Part shown: piece by piece, positions 1-12,600 of the stretch
Numbering within the stretch: position 1 is the first letter of the stretch
Layout of the letters: every line of letters begins with the position of its first letter
DNA from: Monomorium pharaonis
Lineage: Eukaryota > Arthropoda > Insecta > Hymenoptera > Formicidae
Length of the DNA: 64,000 nucleotides
Assembly (NCBI RefSeq): GCF_013373865.1
Contig: NC_050471.1
Coordinates: 24,011,464-24,075,463, forward strand
Direction: 5' to 3'
Program-made: the position numbers and the translations under genes
Notes under the pieces: generated by a model
Databases searched by the model: none
What the model was told of the DNA's origin: nothing
What the model saw: the letters and a program-made list of their open reading frames with translations, nothing else

Positions 1-1246
1 TATTATTTTTCTATTTTTTAAAATATGATTAGCTAGCTTCCTGATATTTTTTCTCTAAATACCACTTTTTTTTTTTTTAATCGCAGTTTTAAAAAAGAAA
101 GTTCTTACGACTTTGATTGCGGATTTATAAATTTTCAAAATTATAATTTTTTAAATACAATCAAAAATTATAGTCTATTTATTTTTGAAGAGATATTAAA
201 AAAGAAATTGTCAATTTAGTATGAGAAAAGTTATATAAATATTAAAAACATAGTTTTATAGAATATTTACTTTAAAAGTTTTGACATTTTGGTATCGCAA
301 CTTCACATCTTGTACAATTATCCTTGTTTTCTTCGTTTATTTTAAATTATTAGAAGTAGAAAAAATCAAGAGAGTTTTTTAATTTTTTCAATATTTTTTT
401 TTCTTAATTATTTTCATTTAAATGTAAAATTAATTGGTTTTTATTTTTTACATTTGAACATGTTACAAGACATTTTACGCTGAAAATGTACGAAAAACAC
501 TATATTTCTTTAAAAAGATTATTGATAATTAACATTAAAGTATTTTTAAATTAATATTTCGGTAACATATTTAAGTCAGTTAAGTTAGAAGATTTTAAAA
601 AATTTAATTTTGTTTACGAATTTAAATTTAATTTTTAAGATGAGAAAATATAATATCTACAATATTTTTTAGAAATAGATTTATAATACATTAATTTTTT
701 ATTATTTTTATTATTAATGTTTGTCGACGGTACTAAATTTTGAGTACATCTATTTTCTTAAAGTAAACTGACTAAAAATGGGACACAACGACTTAAACTT
801 GACGGTATTATTGTGATATTTTTTACATTTATTTTTTTAAATTCTGACTTTTATATTAAGTTAAATCCTATAAATCCGGATAAAAAACGACCATTAAAAA
901 TAATTATATAACGTGGGACACATCCGGGCTGCTTCAGAGGGGTTGTAGAATGGAGTCTCTCTTGAAATTTTGTGGCCTTCCATCCACTTTGTCGTTTCAC
1001 CATTTTCCAGTCTTGCTCGCCGCTTTATTCTGTGTTCGGTGCAAGAATAAACTCCTGTTGAGAAGATAAAGAGTTGGCCGGCTGCGCAGGAAAAGAAGGA
1101 TGCGAGAGGAACGTGACAAAGAATATTGCAGAGGAAATAGATCGGAGGACGCGACGGCAGTTTAGCGATATAAACACGGCTGCCTTATGAGTCAAGAACG
1201 CTTAATCCATTGAAAAGTATTTTCGCAGATATTAAGGATTTTATTT

Positions 1247-1247
<1 letters not shown>
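1..1247. other. No gene seen; AT-rich, then a small GC-rich island
   Basis: 1-900 is AT-rich without structure I can name. 900-1230 is richer in GC and has stops in all frames. Nothing codes here. Confidence 0.6.
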
Positions 1248-1339
<92 letters not shown>

Positions 1340-1363
1340 GCGCAGAGAGAGAGAGGGGGGGGG
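1248..1363. repeat. Compound microsatellite (AC)45, then GC, AG and G runs
   Basis: Uninterrupted AC dinucleotides run to 1337, followed by GCGCGC, a short (AG) run and nine or so Gs. Likely polymorphic in length. Confidence 0.95.
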
Positions 1364-2096
1364 CATTTAATTAATTTTTAAATATTTTTAATAAAATTTT
1401 GATTGAAATAGACTACAATTAAATTATTAAACTGTTTGCTCATAAAAATAATTCATATCGACGTCATCAACAGAAATGGGAAATAATTGTATTCTTCATA
1501 TTTTTATACTTTATTATGTACTAAAAAAATAAAAAAAGATACCGAATAGTATTCAATAAAAAATTAAAAAGTACTAGAAATAAATAATCAATTTCTAATT
1601 GTTTCTCGTTTTTTTTCCAATCAAATGTGTTTTATTTACTAAACCTAGAGGGGTCATGGATCTGTTTGCCGTTTTAAAAAATGGATTGCGGTCCAGTTTT
1701 TACACAAGTTCAAGAAATCCCGATTCAGAGTGTGTTCCTTTATTAAGATATAGTTTTACATATACGTTTTGCGGGTACCCTTCTCTGAGAAATTTTGTCA
1801 CAAAATAACGATGTTCGACACTCGTCTCTTTTTCGGTGAAAAGTAATTCAGTGATCGAAGCGTTGAAACGCCACGACGGATGAAATCCTCTCAGCGGGAG
1901 GAGAGCCAGCAGGAAAGACAGCAGAGAGGGGAAGAGCCGTTCGCCATTCTTCCAGATGGCTATTCAGCTACATGTTAAATAGTGGTATCTCCTCACACTC
2001 CCTGACGCTCGGGACTCATCATTTGTCTCATTCTGCATCCCGCGACGTCCTCTTTTCATAGCCGTCTCGCAATGAGGAGCAGTGCTCTCTCTCCCT

Positions 2097-2144
<48 letters not shown>

Positions 2145-2859
2145 TCTCTCTCGCGCGCTCTCTCTCTCCCTCTCTCGTCTCTCCCCCTTCCCTTCGTCAC
2201 TCTCTGGACACCGCGGTAGCCATCTTGCCGCCCTTTTCTACGTTCCCATTGTTACTGGCCCTTCATTGTCTCCCGTCGACGTAGCTTGCTCGACTGGCAC
2301 ACGCTCGCGTTCTCCGTTGGCCTCGGAAGCGGAAACGTTGGGGGCACGTCTGCTCGTGTTCCCGCGTTCCGCCCGCCGAAAAAGACAAAGGCGCAGGGGA
2401 AAAATCCACCGAAAATCGCGGCGAACTAAAGCTGAGATGTCAAACGTACAGTCGACACTAATAAAAATGTCTGATCAATTACTGAGTAATACTACTGATT
2501 ATGTTAGAGTAATACTTTATAACTAAGGATATAATCAATTTTTTAGTTCAAATTTTAAATTGAACATATTTTTACAGTTTTTTTAACATTCAATGCCAAA
2601 TATTTTTAATATTTAATAGTTTAACTAAAATATTGAGAAACAAAATGTACAAAACAAATAACGCGTTAGCGTGACAATAACGTATAATAAGATTATAAAA
2701 TTCTGTTAAGAAGGTTGCGTTTGTGATATGATATCATTTTCAAAGAAATTGCGTAATGTAATAAATTTTAATTATTCAATGTAAAATAGCAATTATGCAT
2801 CTTGCAAGGAAAAAAAACGCGCACTTTTCTTTTTTATTGAATAAATGTCTTAATACGTA
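1364..2859. other. No gene seen; GC-rich island at 1850-2450
   Basis: Apart from the CT tract, the island has short open frames on both strands that are low-complexity (Leu/Ser or Arg/Glu repeats from the CT tract). It could be a regulatory island or an untranslated exon. Confidence 0.5.
2085..2190. repeat. (CT)n microsatellite
   Basis: A nearly pure CT tract with a few CC and GCGC interruptions, at the head of a GC-rich island. Confidence 0.95.
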
Positions 2860-3360
2860 ACTAAAAAATTTGTGTTAAGTTTAACATATATTGCATATCC
2901 CAAACGATCCATAAAAATTATTTTGTTAATTTAACATATTAAGCATACGTTAGATAGCAACATAAAGATTATGTTATATTTTAACATAAAAATAAATGCA
3001 AATTTTATAATTTGACATAATTTTTATGTAAAATTAAATGAGAAAATTATGTTAAAGTAACACATTTAACATTATTATAATGTTAATATAACATATATAT
3101 CACGAGATTAACAGTCGAGAAATAACAGTCACTCTTACATTATAGAATAAGCTCAATTTTCTTTTCTGTCAATTTTAACAGATAACTTCTGTCACCGATA
3201 CATAAGGAACATATTTATTGTGTAAAATTAAAAATACGTTGCACTTTTACACTATTTTTAGTTATTTTCATAATTTAACACTTTATTTGAATTAACACAA
3301 TGTCAATGTGTTAAATTAACGAGTAAACGTGTTAAATTTTAACATAAGAATTTTAACAAG
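2860..3360. repeat. TTAACA-rich segment, possible decayed repeat
   Basis: GTTAA, TTAACAT and TTAACAC words recur in both orientations more than ten times. Similar wording appears at about 49020-49110 and 53660-53760. No clear ends were found, so this is only a possible dispersed element. Confidence 0.35.
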
Positions 3361-3403
3361 ACTAGACACTACAGACGCGCGCTTCGCGCGTGCTATTTAA
3401 CTT
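3361..3403. repeat. Dispersed repeat copy with a CGCGCG hairpin (copy 1)
   Basis: Begins ACTAGACACTACAGA, followed by the self-complementary GCGCGCTTCGCGCG and then GCTATTTAACTTTT. The same order of blocks occurs at 9161-9203. The hairpin stem has a TTCG-like centre. The family is not recognised. Confidence 0.6.
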
Positions 3404-6400
3404 TTTGTTTTTTACTTTTTAAAAATAAATTGCAACGATAATTGTATACATAATCATCTACACAAATTTGACAGCTATCAAAACTCAATTGCAATGACAG
3501 TTACGAAATGACACGAAGTGAAGCAAGTCACAACGCACTTGACAACGAGATAGCGAGGCAGCCAATTAGCATCTCGAAAAAGCGACAACATCAATATCTT
3601 TTTTTAGAGAGGGAATCGACTTCAACATAAATACAAAATGTTTTTTACTGTGTAAGAGCTTTTTCGCTAATGTCTGACCAAATACCGCTGTTTCTGTTTG
3701 CTCCCTATATATATAAAATAACGACGAGCAGCCGCGCGTGCAAAACTGGTATGATCGACGTACGAATAAAGGCAAAATTCACGGATGAATTACACCTACT
3801 GGCGCCAGCCGAACGTTTGGAATTCTCGTTTATCAAATACGTGACGTCTTTAGCCGCTTAAATTAAACGTGCCCGTTGTAACTACTCCGAATACGAACAT
3901 TTATCTTCGTACGGTAACTGGTCCCCTCTGTTTCCCGACGTGCCTTTAGATGCCTTTGCGATACTCGTTTTTCGTTATGTCAAACGGTACCTCCTCCCCT
4001 TCTTCTGTTCGCACGATCTTTAATGATCCCTCGTCTTATTTAAAGAAGAGATGCTGGGAAGATCTTTTGATTGTTAAGCCCACTCTAGACGACCTACTAT
4101 TCGCGAGAGATATCAAGATAAAATTCTATTTACAAGATGCCATATTATTATATTAATATTATATGTATTTTGTAACCTACTTGAAACAATTTATATGTAT
4201 ATATATATAATAACACATGCATACATTAGACACAGATTGTATGTGCACACAAAACTTATATAATAAATAATAAAATTATATAAACAGAATATATTATATA
4301 TATTTTGTCTCTCTGTACACTCACGCGATTTATAAATTGTTTCAACTGAGTTACAAAATACATATAATATGTATACAAAATAGCTCAAACAAAGTGTTAC
4401 AGACTAACATTTTAGGATAAAGTACATAATTTTTGTTGTTGACAAGAGGATTCTTAAATGTGTTACAATTTAATTTTAGAAATTCTTTCAAAGAAAAGGG
4501 AAAAACGGATTTTAAAAATAAAAACACCAGTTTTGTATTAAAAATCGAGCAATTTTTAATTAAAATATTTTTTTACTATAATTAATACTGTTTGAATATA
4601 TGAGTCTACGGGAATATATAAGCCGACGTAAAATAACAACTGTTAGTAACTTTAAAATGAGCAAGTAAGCTTGTCTGATTATCCTCTCTAAAAAAGGTAT
4701 GTAATAGAAAAGGCTCGAGATCCCCCCCCCCCTCCAGAGCTATAAAAAAAAAAAACAAATGCAACATTGAATGCTGAGCATGTAAAGTCGCACGGATATG
4801 ATATGTCAGTACCACATGTGACTTTTTTCTATAAGTTTCTAACAATTATTAATGAAAAATGTTGTTTTTAGTCGAAATAATATCGTCACTGCTTTATTTA
4901 GTTATTGTACAGAAATGAAGTATCAGACGACGGATGAAGTTTGTTATCTATTTCCAAGTTTATTAAAAATAAAATAATCAAGCAATAAGCAATGCTCATC
5001 AGAATAATTATAAAATTTTCAACTACAATGTTAACAGATGTTTCATAAAGTTCTTTAAATTAAAAAAAAAATAAATTTAAAATAAAGATAAATGAAAAAT
5101 AGTGTCGACAAATTCACGGTTCAAGTTATGATTAAAAAAATATGTTCAAGTAGAGCATTAAAAGTTATAATAAAATGTAGAGATCTGTTGTATTACTTTA
5201 TTTATAAATTTGAATATTAAATTTTCTTTTACATCAAATATTACTAATATCTCAGTTTTATAAATCGATCCTATATCATCGATTCTATCACAAATCTCCT
5301 TCATGATTTATAACATTTAATGTACTGTGATTTTAGAAAAAAAAAATTTTATGTAAAAGCTTAGTTTTAAATAAAAATTCTTTATTTCTTAATTTCTTAA
5401 ATAAAAAATAAAGAAGTTTAAAATCCATGACTGTCTGTCATTTTTTTCATAAAATATTATTTATAAATTTAAAAGCCTGCTGTTCACCTTCTTTCTTCAG
5501 AAAAACTGCAAAATTTTAATTATGACATATTTGAGAGACTCGCTCAATAACAAAAAAAATTATCATACTAATTGTATATTTTTATTCAACGATTCCTGAG
5601 ATATTGATTCTCAAATTTTTTTATTTGAACTACTCTGTATATTTTGTGAGGCGTGCATTTTAATTTCTCAAATGTTCTTTCTTTATATTTTATGAGACTT
5701 GTATCAAATTGCGTTCTGAATTTAAACGTGAATTACACGTCGTCTGAAGCGGATCGAACGAAGAAACGAATTTTTACGAGTTTCATCGGGGCACGTGCAT
5801 CATACCAAACGTACTAAAAATAAAAATCGTTCGATTTCCTTATGCTGAACAGGTCGAAGAGGAAGCCCGTGGGATTTCGCTCGATTCTCGCGTTCTCTGC
5901 ATCGATATTTCCCGAGCCACTTTGCCGAATCACGATATATACATATCGCGCGAAAGAGAAGGAGTGAGGCGTTATATTGAGCGGACGTTAGGCGAACTGG
6001 TCGAAATTTTATCCAAATTAATAACGGCGGAACCGACGACGCTTGACGTTCGCTACGGGCGGGCTTCTTCGAGCTTTCGGGGATCAAAGACTTAGTTTAA
6101 TTAGAAGCGTTCACGCTATCTCCTGTCGGAAAAGCGCCGGGAAGGCGTCTCAAAGCGCGGCCATAATCCGCGCGTTAACGAGCCTGGCGCACTAAAATCG
6201 TTACTTTGACGCATCGCAATTATTTATTGTGACGAAGAGTCTGTTAAATTGGCTTCTTGCGATCTACCGCGACGGAAGACATCGCGCGATCTCAAAGCAC
6301 GTATTTACTTTAATCAGTTGACGGGATCGCTACGCTGCGTCGACTATTTGAAAGGATCAGCGCGGAGAGAATCTCTGGATGTCGTACGAGTGCCTGCACT

Positions 6401-9160
6401 TAATTGACAAACAGCGAGAAATTATTATGTCAGCGCTGTGAAGGAAGTGAAAAGCGAGACTGTAGACTTTTCATCTTAAGAGTTGGCGTGAAATTAATTT
6501 TTGCATAATAATTAATTTTAAAATAGATTAACTAAAATGAATGTGTTATTTCTCGCAAAACATGGTATATTTTTGCCCTCGTCTCAATTGTCATCTATCT
6601 TAATATTGTCGTTGAAATAATATTGAGAAAAGAGAAGGAATTACTTATTATTATAATATCCCGATGTTAACAAAGGTTTCCTCAGACGATAATTTAGATA
6701 ACTCTCCGCGGAGTTTGAAAAGTATACTTATAAAGAATCAATAACAAAAGTAATTAAAATCGTTTAATTAAAGCCCCAGGTTGGGATGGTACTCTTCGCA
6801 ATGAATTCCTTACAATGTTCCAAAGATGCTTATTAAAGAATTAGCATCAATATTAAATTATCTAATTTGCGGTATTCCAACTTCAATTCATAGGATTGTG
6901 TTCCGAGATCGAAAGCACTTGCGATTAAGTTTGTGGAATTGGAAAATGTGTACATAAATTTACATAGAAACATTATTAAGCACCAAAATCCACCTCTTTC
7001 CGAATAAAGCCCAATCCTATCTGGTTGTGTATTCACACATTGATCAGTTTTCACGTATTAAAGTCATTCAGAATTGAAGATGCAATTAATTATAATTAAC
7101 TGGAGAAATTGCTGGTTGCTGAAACCCAGAGATTCTGCGCCGGCTGGAGATGTTACAATAATGAGCTGAAGCAAGGATTTCGTCGCTCGGTGTAACTAAG
7201 ACGAGGCTTTACGCGTGGAAATGGGGTTGTTCCCCGTGAAAGCGCGTTCAAGCAAAAAGCCGGAGACGCGCGTCACGAGCCAGAGGTCAATAATTCGGGG
7301 AAGACACGATACCAGATGCGACGCTACGCGACTACGAGCGGAGTGGCACTTCGGCACGAAATCCGAGCTGCAACGCTTCTCCTGTGACAATGTGCCGCGT
7401 CTTCTGAAATTTCATGCCAAAGTGTAAGATGCTGTAAGCTGGAACGCGCGCGCGCGCGCGCGCGAATGGCCGGAGATACATTAGCGCGAAAACGTGACGT
7501 GGACGAATTGATCGAGTTTGTCGGGAATTACGGCACAGAGACGCGATAACGAGAACTTTTATAAATATATATCCTCTCCCGGGCATTCTCCATTTTGCAA
7601 TCACGTCGCTCTTTCTCTCGCAAACATTTATTTTTGCAAGGTAAAAGTTTCCTAATTCGATTCTAATTTGAAGGCTGCAGCTTGTAGTCATCGACTGCAA
7701 AATTGAGGAAATAAAAATGAAGATGTCCTTCCATCGCGAAAATTATTCGTTTTACGTATTTCTGCTCGTTTTATTTAAAAGAGGATCGACGCAAATAAAA
7801 ATTAACCGACTTATGGAAAAGTTATTACGAAGTGTTTCTCCGCTTCTTTGTTTCACATACGTGTTTACAAACGTACCAAAAAAAGTATTTGATATTTGCA
7901 ACTATAATTAAATATTAAAATATTTATATTTAGAAGCACTATTTTTATAATTATTATTATTATAAAGTAATAATAATAATAATGTACATTGTGTTGCAGA
8001 TTACAGAAGGATGTAATTACTCTAATTTAAATATTATATTTGTTATATAGAATAATTATAAGTTTTATAATTATTTTTGGTGCTACTATATTCAAATTAT
8101 GATAATTGCAAACATTTTATTGTGAATATGTTGTATGTTGTATGTTATTATTAATAACATTACACGAAGAAAATTTTCTCTTAGAGTTTACTTTGAAAAT
8201 TACGGAAGAATCGTGAGTCAACATAAACTTCGAAGAAATTTACTATCTACACTGAAAATCTCATAGTAGAACACAGTTCGAAGTTCTATGTCTTACTAAG
8301 TAATCCCCACTTTAATTTTCAAACAATGAAAATCGTGAAACGCGCCAATGGCCGTTGTATCGCCATTATCGTGCATAAGTTCGGAAGTTTCTTAAATTAA
8401 ACCATTTATAAGAATTACTTGCAAACCGAGTTGCATTATCACGGTTGAATTTTTGAATAAGTTCTGCAGCTTTTTATTTTTCCATAGGACAATGACCTGA
8501 TCTCGGACAAATCGAAATTATTGCTTCAAAAGCGTCGATATTACTTTTCATGCATACTTGCCGCAACTGTCTCACTATACGTGTCGCACGAAATTCTTTT
8601 AACTTCTCCGTTGCAGTTTTCCTCTTAGTTAAAAAAAAAAGGAAACATGCAGTAGCGAAGGTAAACTTTGTTGGAGTTCATTTAAAAACGGGAGCAAGAC
8701 AATGACTGAAGAAACAAAATTCGCAAAATTCTCCTGTGCGCGCTGAACAGATATTAGATGAGTTTTACACACACGCACACACACACCGCGAAAAGAAGAG
8801 CGCATGTTTAATTCTCCAAGATATCGCTGTGTAAACTTGACCTTATGCACACACCTAATATTTAATAGAGGAAAGGCATCAAATTTGGAACATTGCTTTG
8901 TTTTTGGACTATATTTCTTAAATAATGGTTAGAAGAACACTTTTGAAAACACAAATTTAAGTTATTGTAAAAAGTATTTTATATCAAATTATATAATAAT
9001 TTTTATAATACTGTACAGTATTTTTTTAATAATCAATGATCATCAATCATAATCAATTTTCGTGACTCATGTTAAAAAGAGCATCTGACGAAATGGGCGC
9101 TTAATTTGGAACCCGCACACGATCAAAGTATTAATGTTATATTTTGTTGATTTTACCTAA
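3404..9160. other. No gene seen; islands at 5740-6440 and 7130-7560
   Basis: AT-rich sequence with two GC-rich islands. No frame is longer than 122 codons, none has protein-like composition, and no exon pair was found. The islands may be conserved non-coding or regulatory DNA. Confidence 0.5.
7445..7464. repeat. (CG)10 microsatellite
   Basis: A pure alternating CG tract inside a GC-rich island, able to form Z-DNA in principle. Confidence 0.9.
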
Positions 9161-9203
9161 ACTAGAACACAACAATGCGCGCGCTTCGCGCGCGCTACTT
9201 AGC
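9161..9203. repeat. Dispersed repeat copy with a CGCGCG hairpin (copy 2)
   Basis: ACTAGAACACAACAAT, then GCGCGCGCTTCGCGCGCGC, then TACTTAGC. It matches the copy at 3361 over about 43 bp, differing by a few substitutions and one inserted base. It lies just left of the minor tandem repeat and the satellite. Confidence 0.6.
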
Positions 9204-9236
9204 ATTTTTATATTGAACATTGCACTTTTTTTTTTC

Positions 9237-9540
9237 TGTAATATTACTCTCACACACTTTATCATATTTAATGCCCATCTCTATCTCACGCTCCTTCTCC
9301 CCCTCTCTAAATTATTAATTATATTATTAATGATATTAATTATATTATTTTCATATTGTTCAATATTACTCTTACATTTTACTTTCTTATTTAATCCTCG
9401 TCTTTATCTCTCACGCTCTCCCACTCTCCACCATCCGCCTCTCTCTCTCTCTCTAAACACAAATTAGTAATTATATTATATTTTCATGTTTCTTAATATC
9501 ACTCTTACATACTTTCACTCCATACTTAATCCCCTTTAAA
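9237..9540. repeat. Minor tandem repeat, about 2.5 copies of a 122-133 bp unit
   Basis: Three diverged copies begin at AATATTAC (9240), AATATTAC (9362) and AATATCAC (9495). Each continues with CTYWCAYAYTTT-like sequence, a TTAATSCC word and, in the first two, a CT-rich tract followed by TAATTATATTA. It is unrelated in sequence to the 164-bp satellite that starts about 80 bp further on. Confidence 0.7.
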
Positions 9541-9619
9541 TAAATTAAAAATTATAATATATTATATGTAATGTTACCTGTTAATTTTTAATCAATTTTC
9601 AAAACTTTAACTTTCTGGC

Positions 9620-12600
9620 GAACTCTTTAGAAAATTATTCTACGCGTCCTGAACTATATGAAAACTGCGTTAAACTAAATACATCTGTCGATATTCGATT
9701 AGCACTTGACGTGTAGCCTTAGAAATTCAAGTTTTTCGGGCAAAATAATTGTTTAAAAAATGTTCTAATTAATCATATCACCTGAACTTTACAGAAACAT
9801 ATTGTACGCGTCCCTAACTATATGAGAATTACGTTAAAATAAATACATCTGTCGATATTCGATTAGCACTTGACGTGTAGCCTTAGAAATTCAAGTTTTT
9901 CGGGAAAAATAATTGTTTAAAAAATGTTTTAATTAATTATAACACCTTATTTTTACAGAAAATTATTGTACGCATCCGGAACTATATGAAAACTGCGTTA
10001 AAATAAATTAATCTGTCGATATTCGATTAGCACTACACGTCTAGCCCTCAAAATTCAAGTTTTTGGGGAAAAATAATTGTTTAAAAAATGTTGTTATTAA
10101 TTATAACACCTTATCTCTATAGAAAATTATTGTACGCGTCCTGAACTATATGAAAACTGCGTTAAAATAAATACATCTGTCGATATTCGATTAGCACTTG
10201 ACGTGTAGCCTTAGAAATTCAAGTTTTTCGGGCAAAATAATTGTTTAAAAAATGTTCTAATTAATTATATCACCTGAACTTTACAGAAACATATTGTACG
10301 CGTCCCTAACTATATGAGAATTACGTTAAAATAAATACATCTGTCGATATTCGATTAGCACTTGACGTGTAGCCTTAGAAATTCAAGTTTTTCGGGAAAA
10401 ATAATTGTTTAAAAAATGTTCTAATTAATTATATCACCTGAACTTTATAGAAACATATTGTACGCGTCCCTAACTATATGAGAATTACGTTAAAATAAAT
10501 ACATCTGTCGATATTCGATTAGCACTTGACGTGTAGCCTTAGAAATTCAAGTTTTTCGGGAAAAATAATTGTTTAAAAAATGTTTTAATTAATTATAACA
10601 CCTTATCTTTATAGAAAATTATTGTACGCATCCGGAACTATATGAAAACTGCGTTAAAATAAATTAATCTGTCGATATTCGATTAGCACTACACGTCTAG
10701 CCCTCAAAATTCAAGTTTTTGGGGAAAAATAATTGTTTAAAAAATGTTGTTATTAATTATAACACCTTATCTCTATAGAAAATTATTGTACGCGTCCTGA
10801 ACTATATGAAAACTGCGTTAAAATAAATACATCTGTCGATATTCGATTAGCACTTGACGTGTAGCCTTAGAAATTCAAGTTTTTCGGGCAAAATAATTGT
10901 TTAAAAAATGTTCTAATTAATTATATCACCTGAACTTTACAGAAACATATTGTACGCGTCCCTAACTATATGAGAATTACGTTAAAATAAATACATCTGT
11001 CGATATTCGATTAGCACTTGACGTGTAGCCTTAGAAATTCAAGTTTTTCGGGAAAAATAATTGTTTAAAAAATGTTCTAATTAATTATATCACCTGAACT
11101 TTATAGAAACATATTGTACGCGTCCCTAACTATATGAGAATTACGTTAAAATAAATACATCTGTCGATATTCGATTAGCACTTGACGTGTAGCCTTAGAA
11201 ATTCAAGTTTTTCGGGAAAAATAATTGTTTAAAAAATGTTTCAATTAATTATAACACCTTATCTTTATAGAAAATTATTGTACGCATCCGGAACTATATG
11301 AAAACTGCGTTAAAATAAATTAATCTGTCGATATTCGATTAGCACTACACGTCTAGCCCTCAAAATTCAAGTTTTTGGGGAAAAATAATTGTTTAAAAAA
11401 TGTTGTTATTAATTATAACACCTTATCTCTATAGAAAATTATTGTACGCGTCCTGAACTATATGAAAACTGCGTTAAAATAAATACATCTGTCGATATTC
11501 GATTAGCACTTGACGTGTAGCCTTAGAAATTCAAGTTTTTCGGGCAAAATAATTGTTTAAAAAATGTTCTAATTAATTATATCACCTGAACTTTACAGAA
11601 ACATATTGTACGCGTCCCTAACTATATGAGAATTACGTTAAAATAAATACATCTGTCGATATTCGATTAGCACTTGACGTGTAGCCTTAGAAATTCAAGT
11701 TTTTCGGGAAAAATAATTGTTTAAAAAATGTTCTAATTAATTATATCACATGAACTTTATAGAAACATATTGTACGCGTCCCTAACTATATGAGAATTAC
11801 GTTAAAATAAATACATCTGTCGATATTCGATTAGCACTTGACGTGTAGCCTTAGAAATTCAAGTTTTTCGGGAAAAATAATTGTTTAAAAAATGTTCTAA
11901 TTAATTATATCACCTGAACTTTATAGAAACATATTGTACGCGTCCCTAACTATATGAGAATTACGTTAAAATAAATACATCTGTCGATATTCGATTAGCA
12001 CTTGACGTGTAGCCTTAGAAATTCAAGTTTTTCGGGAAAAATAATTGTTTAAAAAATGTTTTAATTAATTATAACACCTTATTTTTACAGAAAATTATTG
12101 TACGCATCCGGAACTATATGAAAACTGCGTTAAAATAAATTAATCTGTCGATATTCGATTAGCACTACACGTCTAGCCCTCAAAATTCAAGTTTTTGGGG
12201 AAATATAATTGTTTAAAAAATGTTGTTATTAATTATAACACCTTATCTCTATAGAAAATTATTGTACGCGTCCTGAACTGTATGAAAACTGCGTTAAAAT
12301 AAATACATCTGTCGATATTCGATTAGCACTAGACGTGTAGCCTTAGAAATTCAAGTTTTTCGGGCAAAATAATTGTTTAAAAAATGTTCTAATTAATTAT
12401 ATCACCTGAACTTTACAGAAACATATTGTACGCGTCCCTAACTATATGAGAATTACGTTAAAATAAATACATCTGTCGATATTCGATTAGCACTTGACGT
12501 GTAGCCTTAGAAATTCAAGTTTTTCGGGAAAAATAATTGTTTAAAAAATGTTCTAATTAATTATATCACCTGAACTTTATAGAAACATATTGTACGCGTC

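Noticed and set aside
2072..2284. Leu/Ser-repeat frame and, opposite, an Arg/Glu-repeat frame
   Set aside because: Both are translations of the CT microsatellite.
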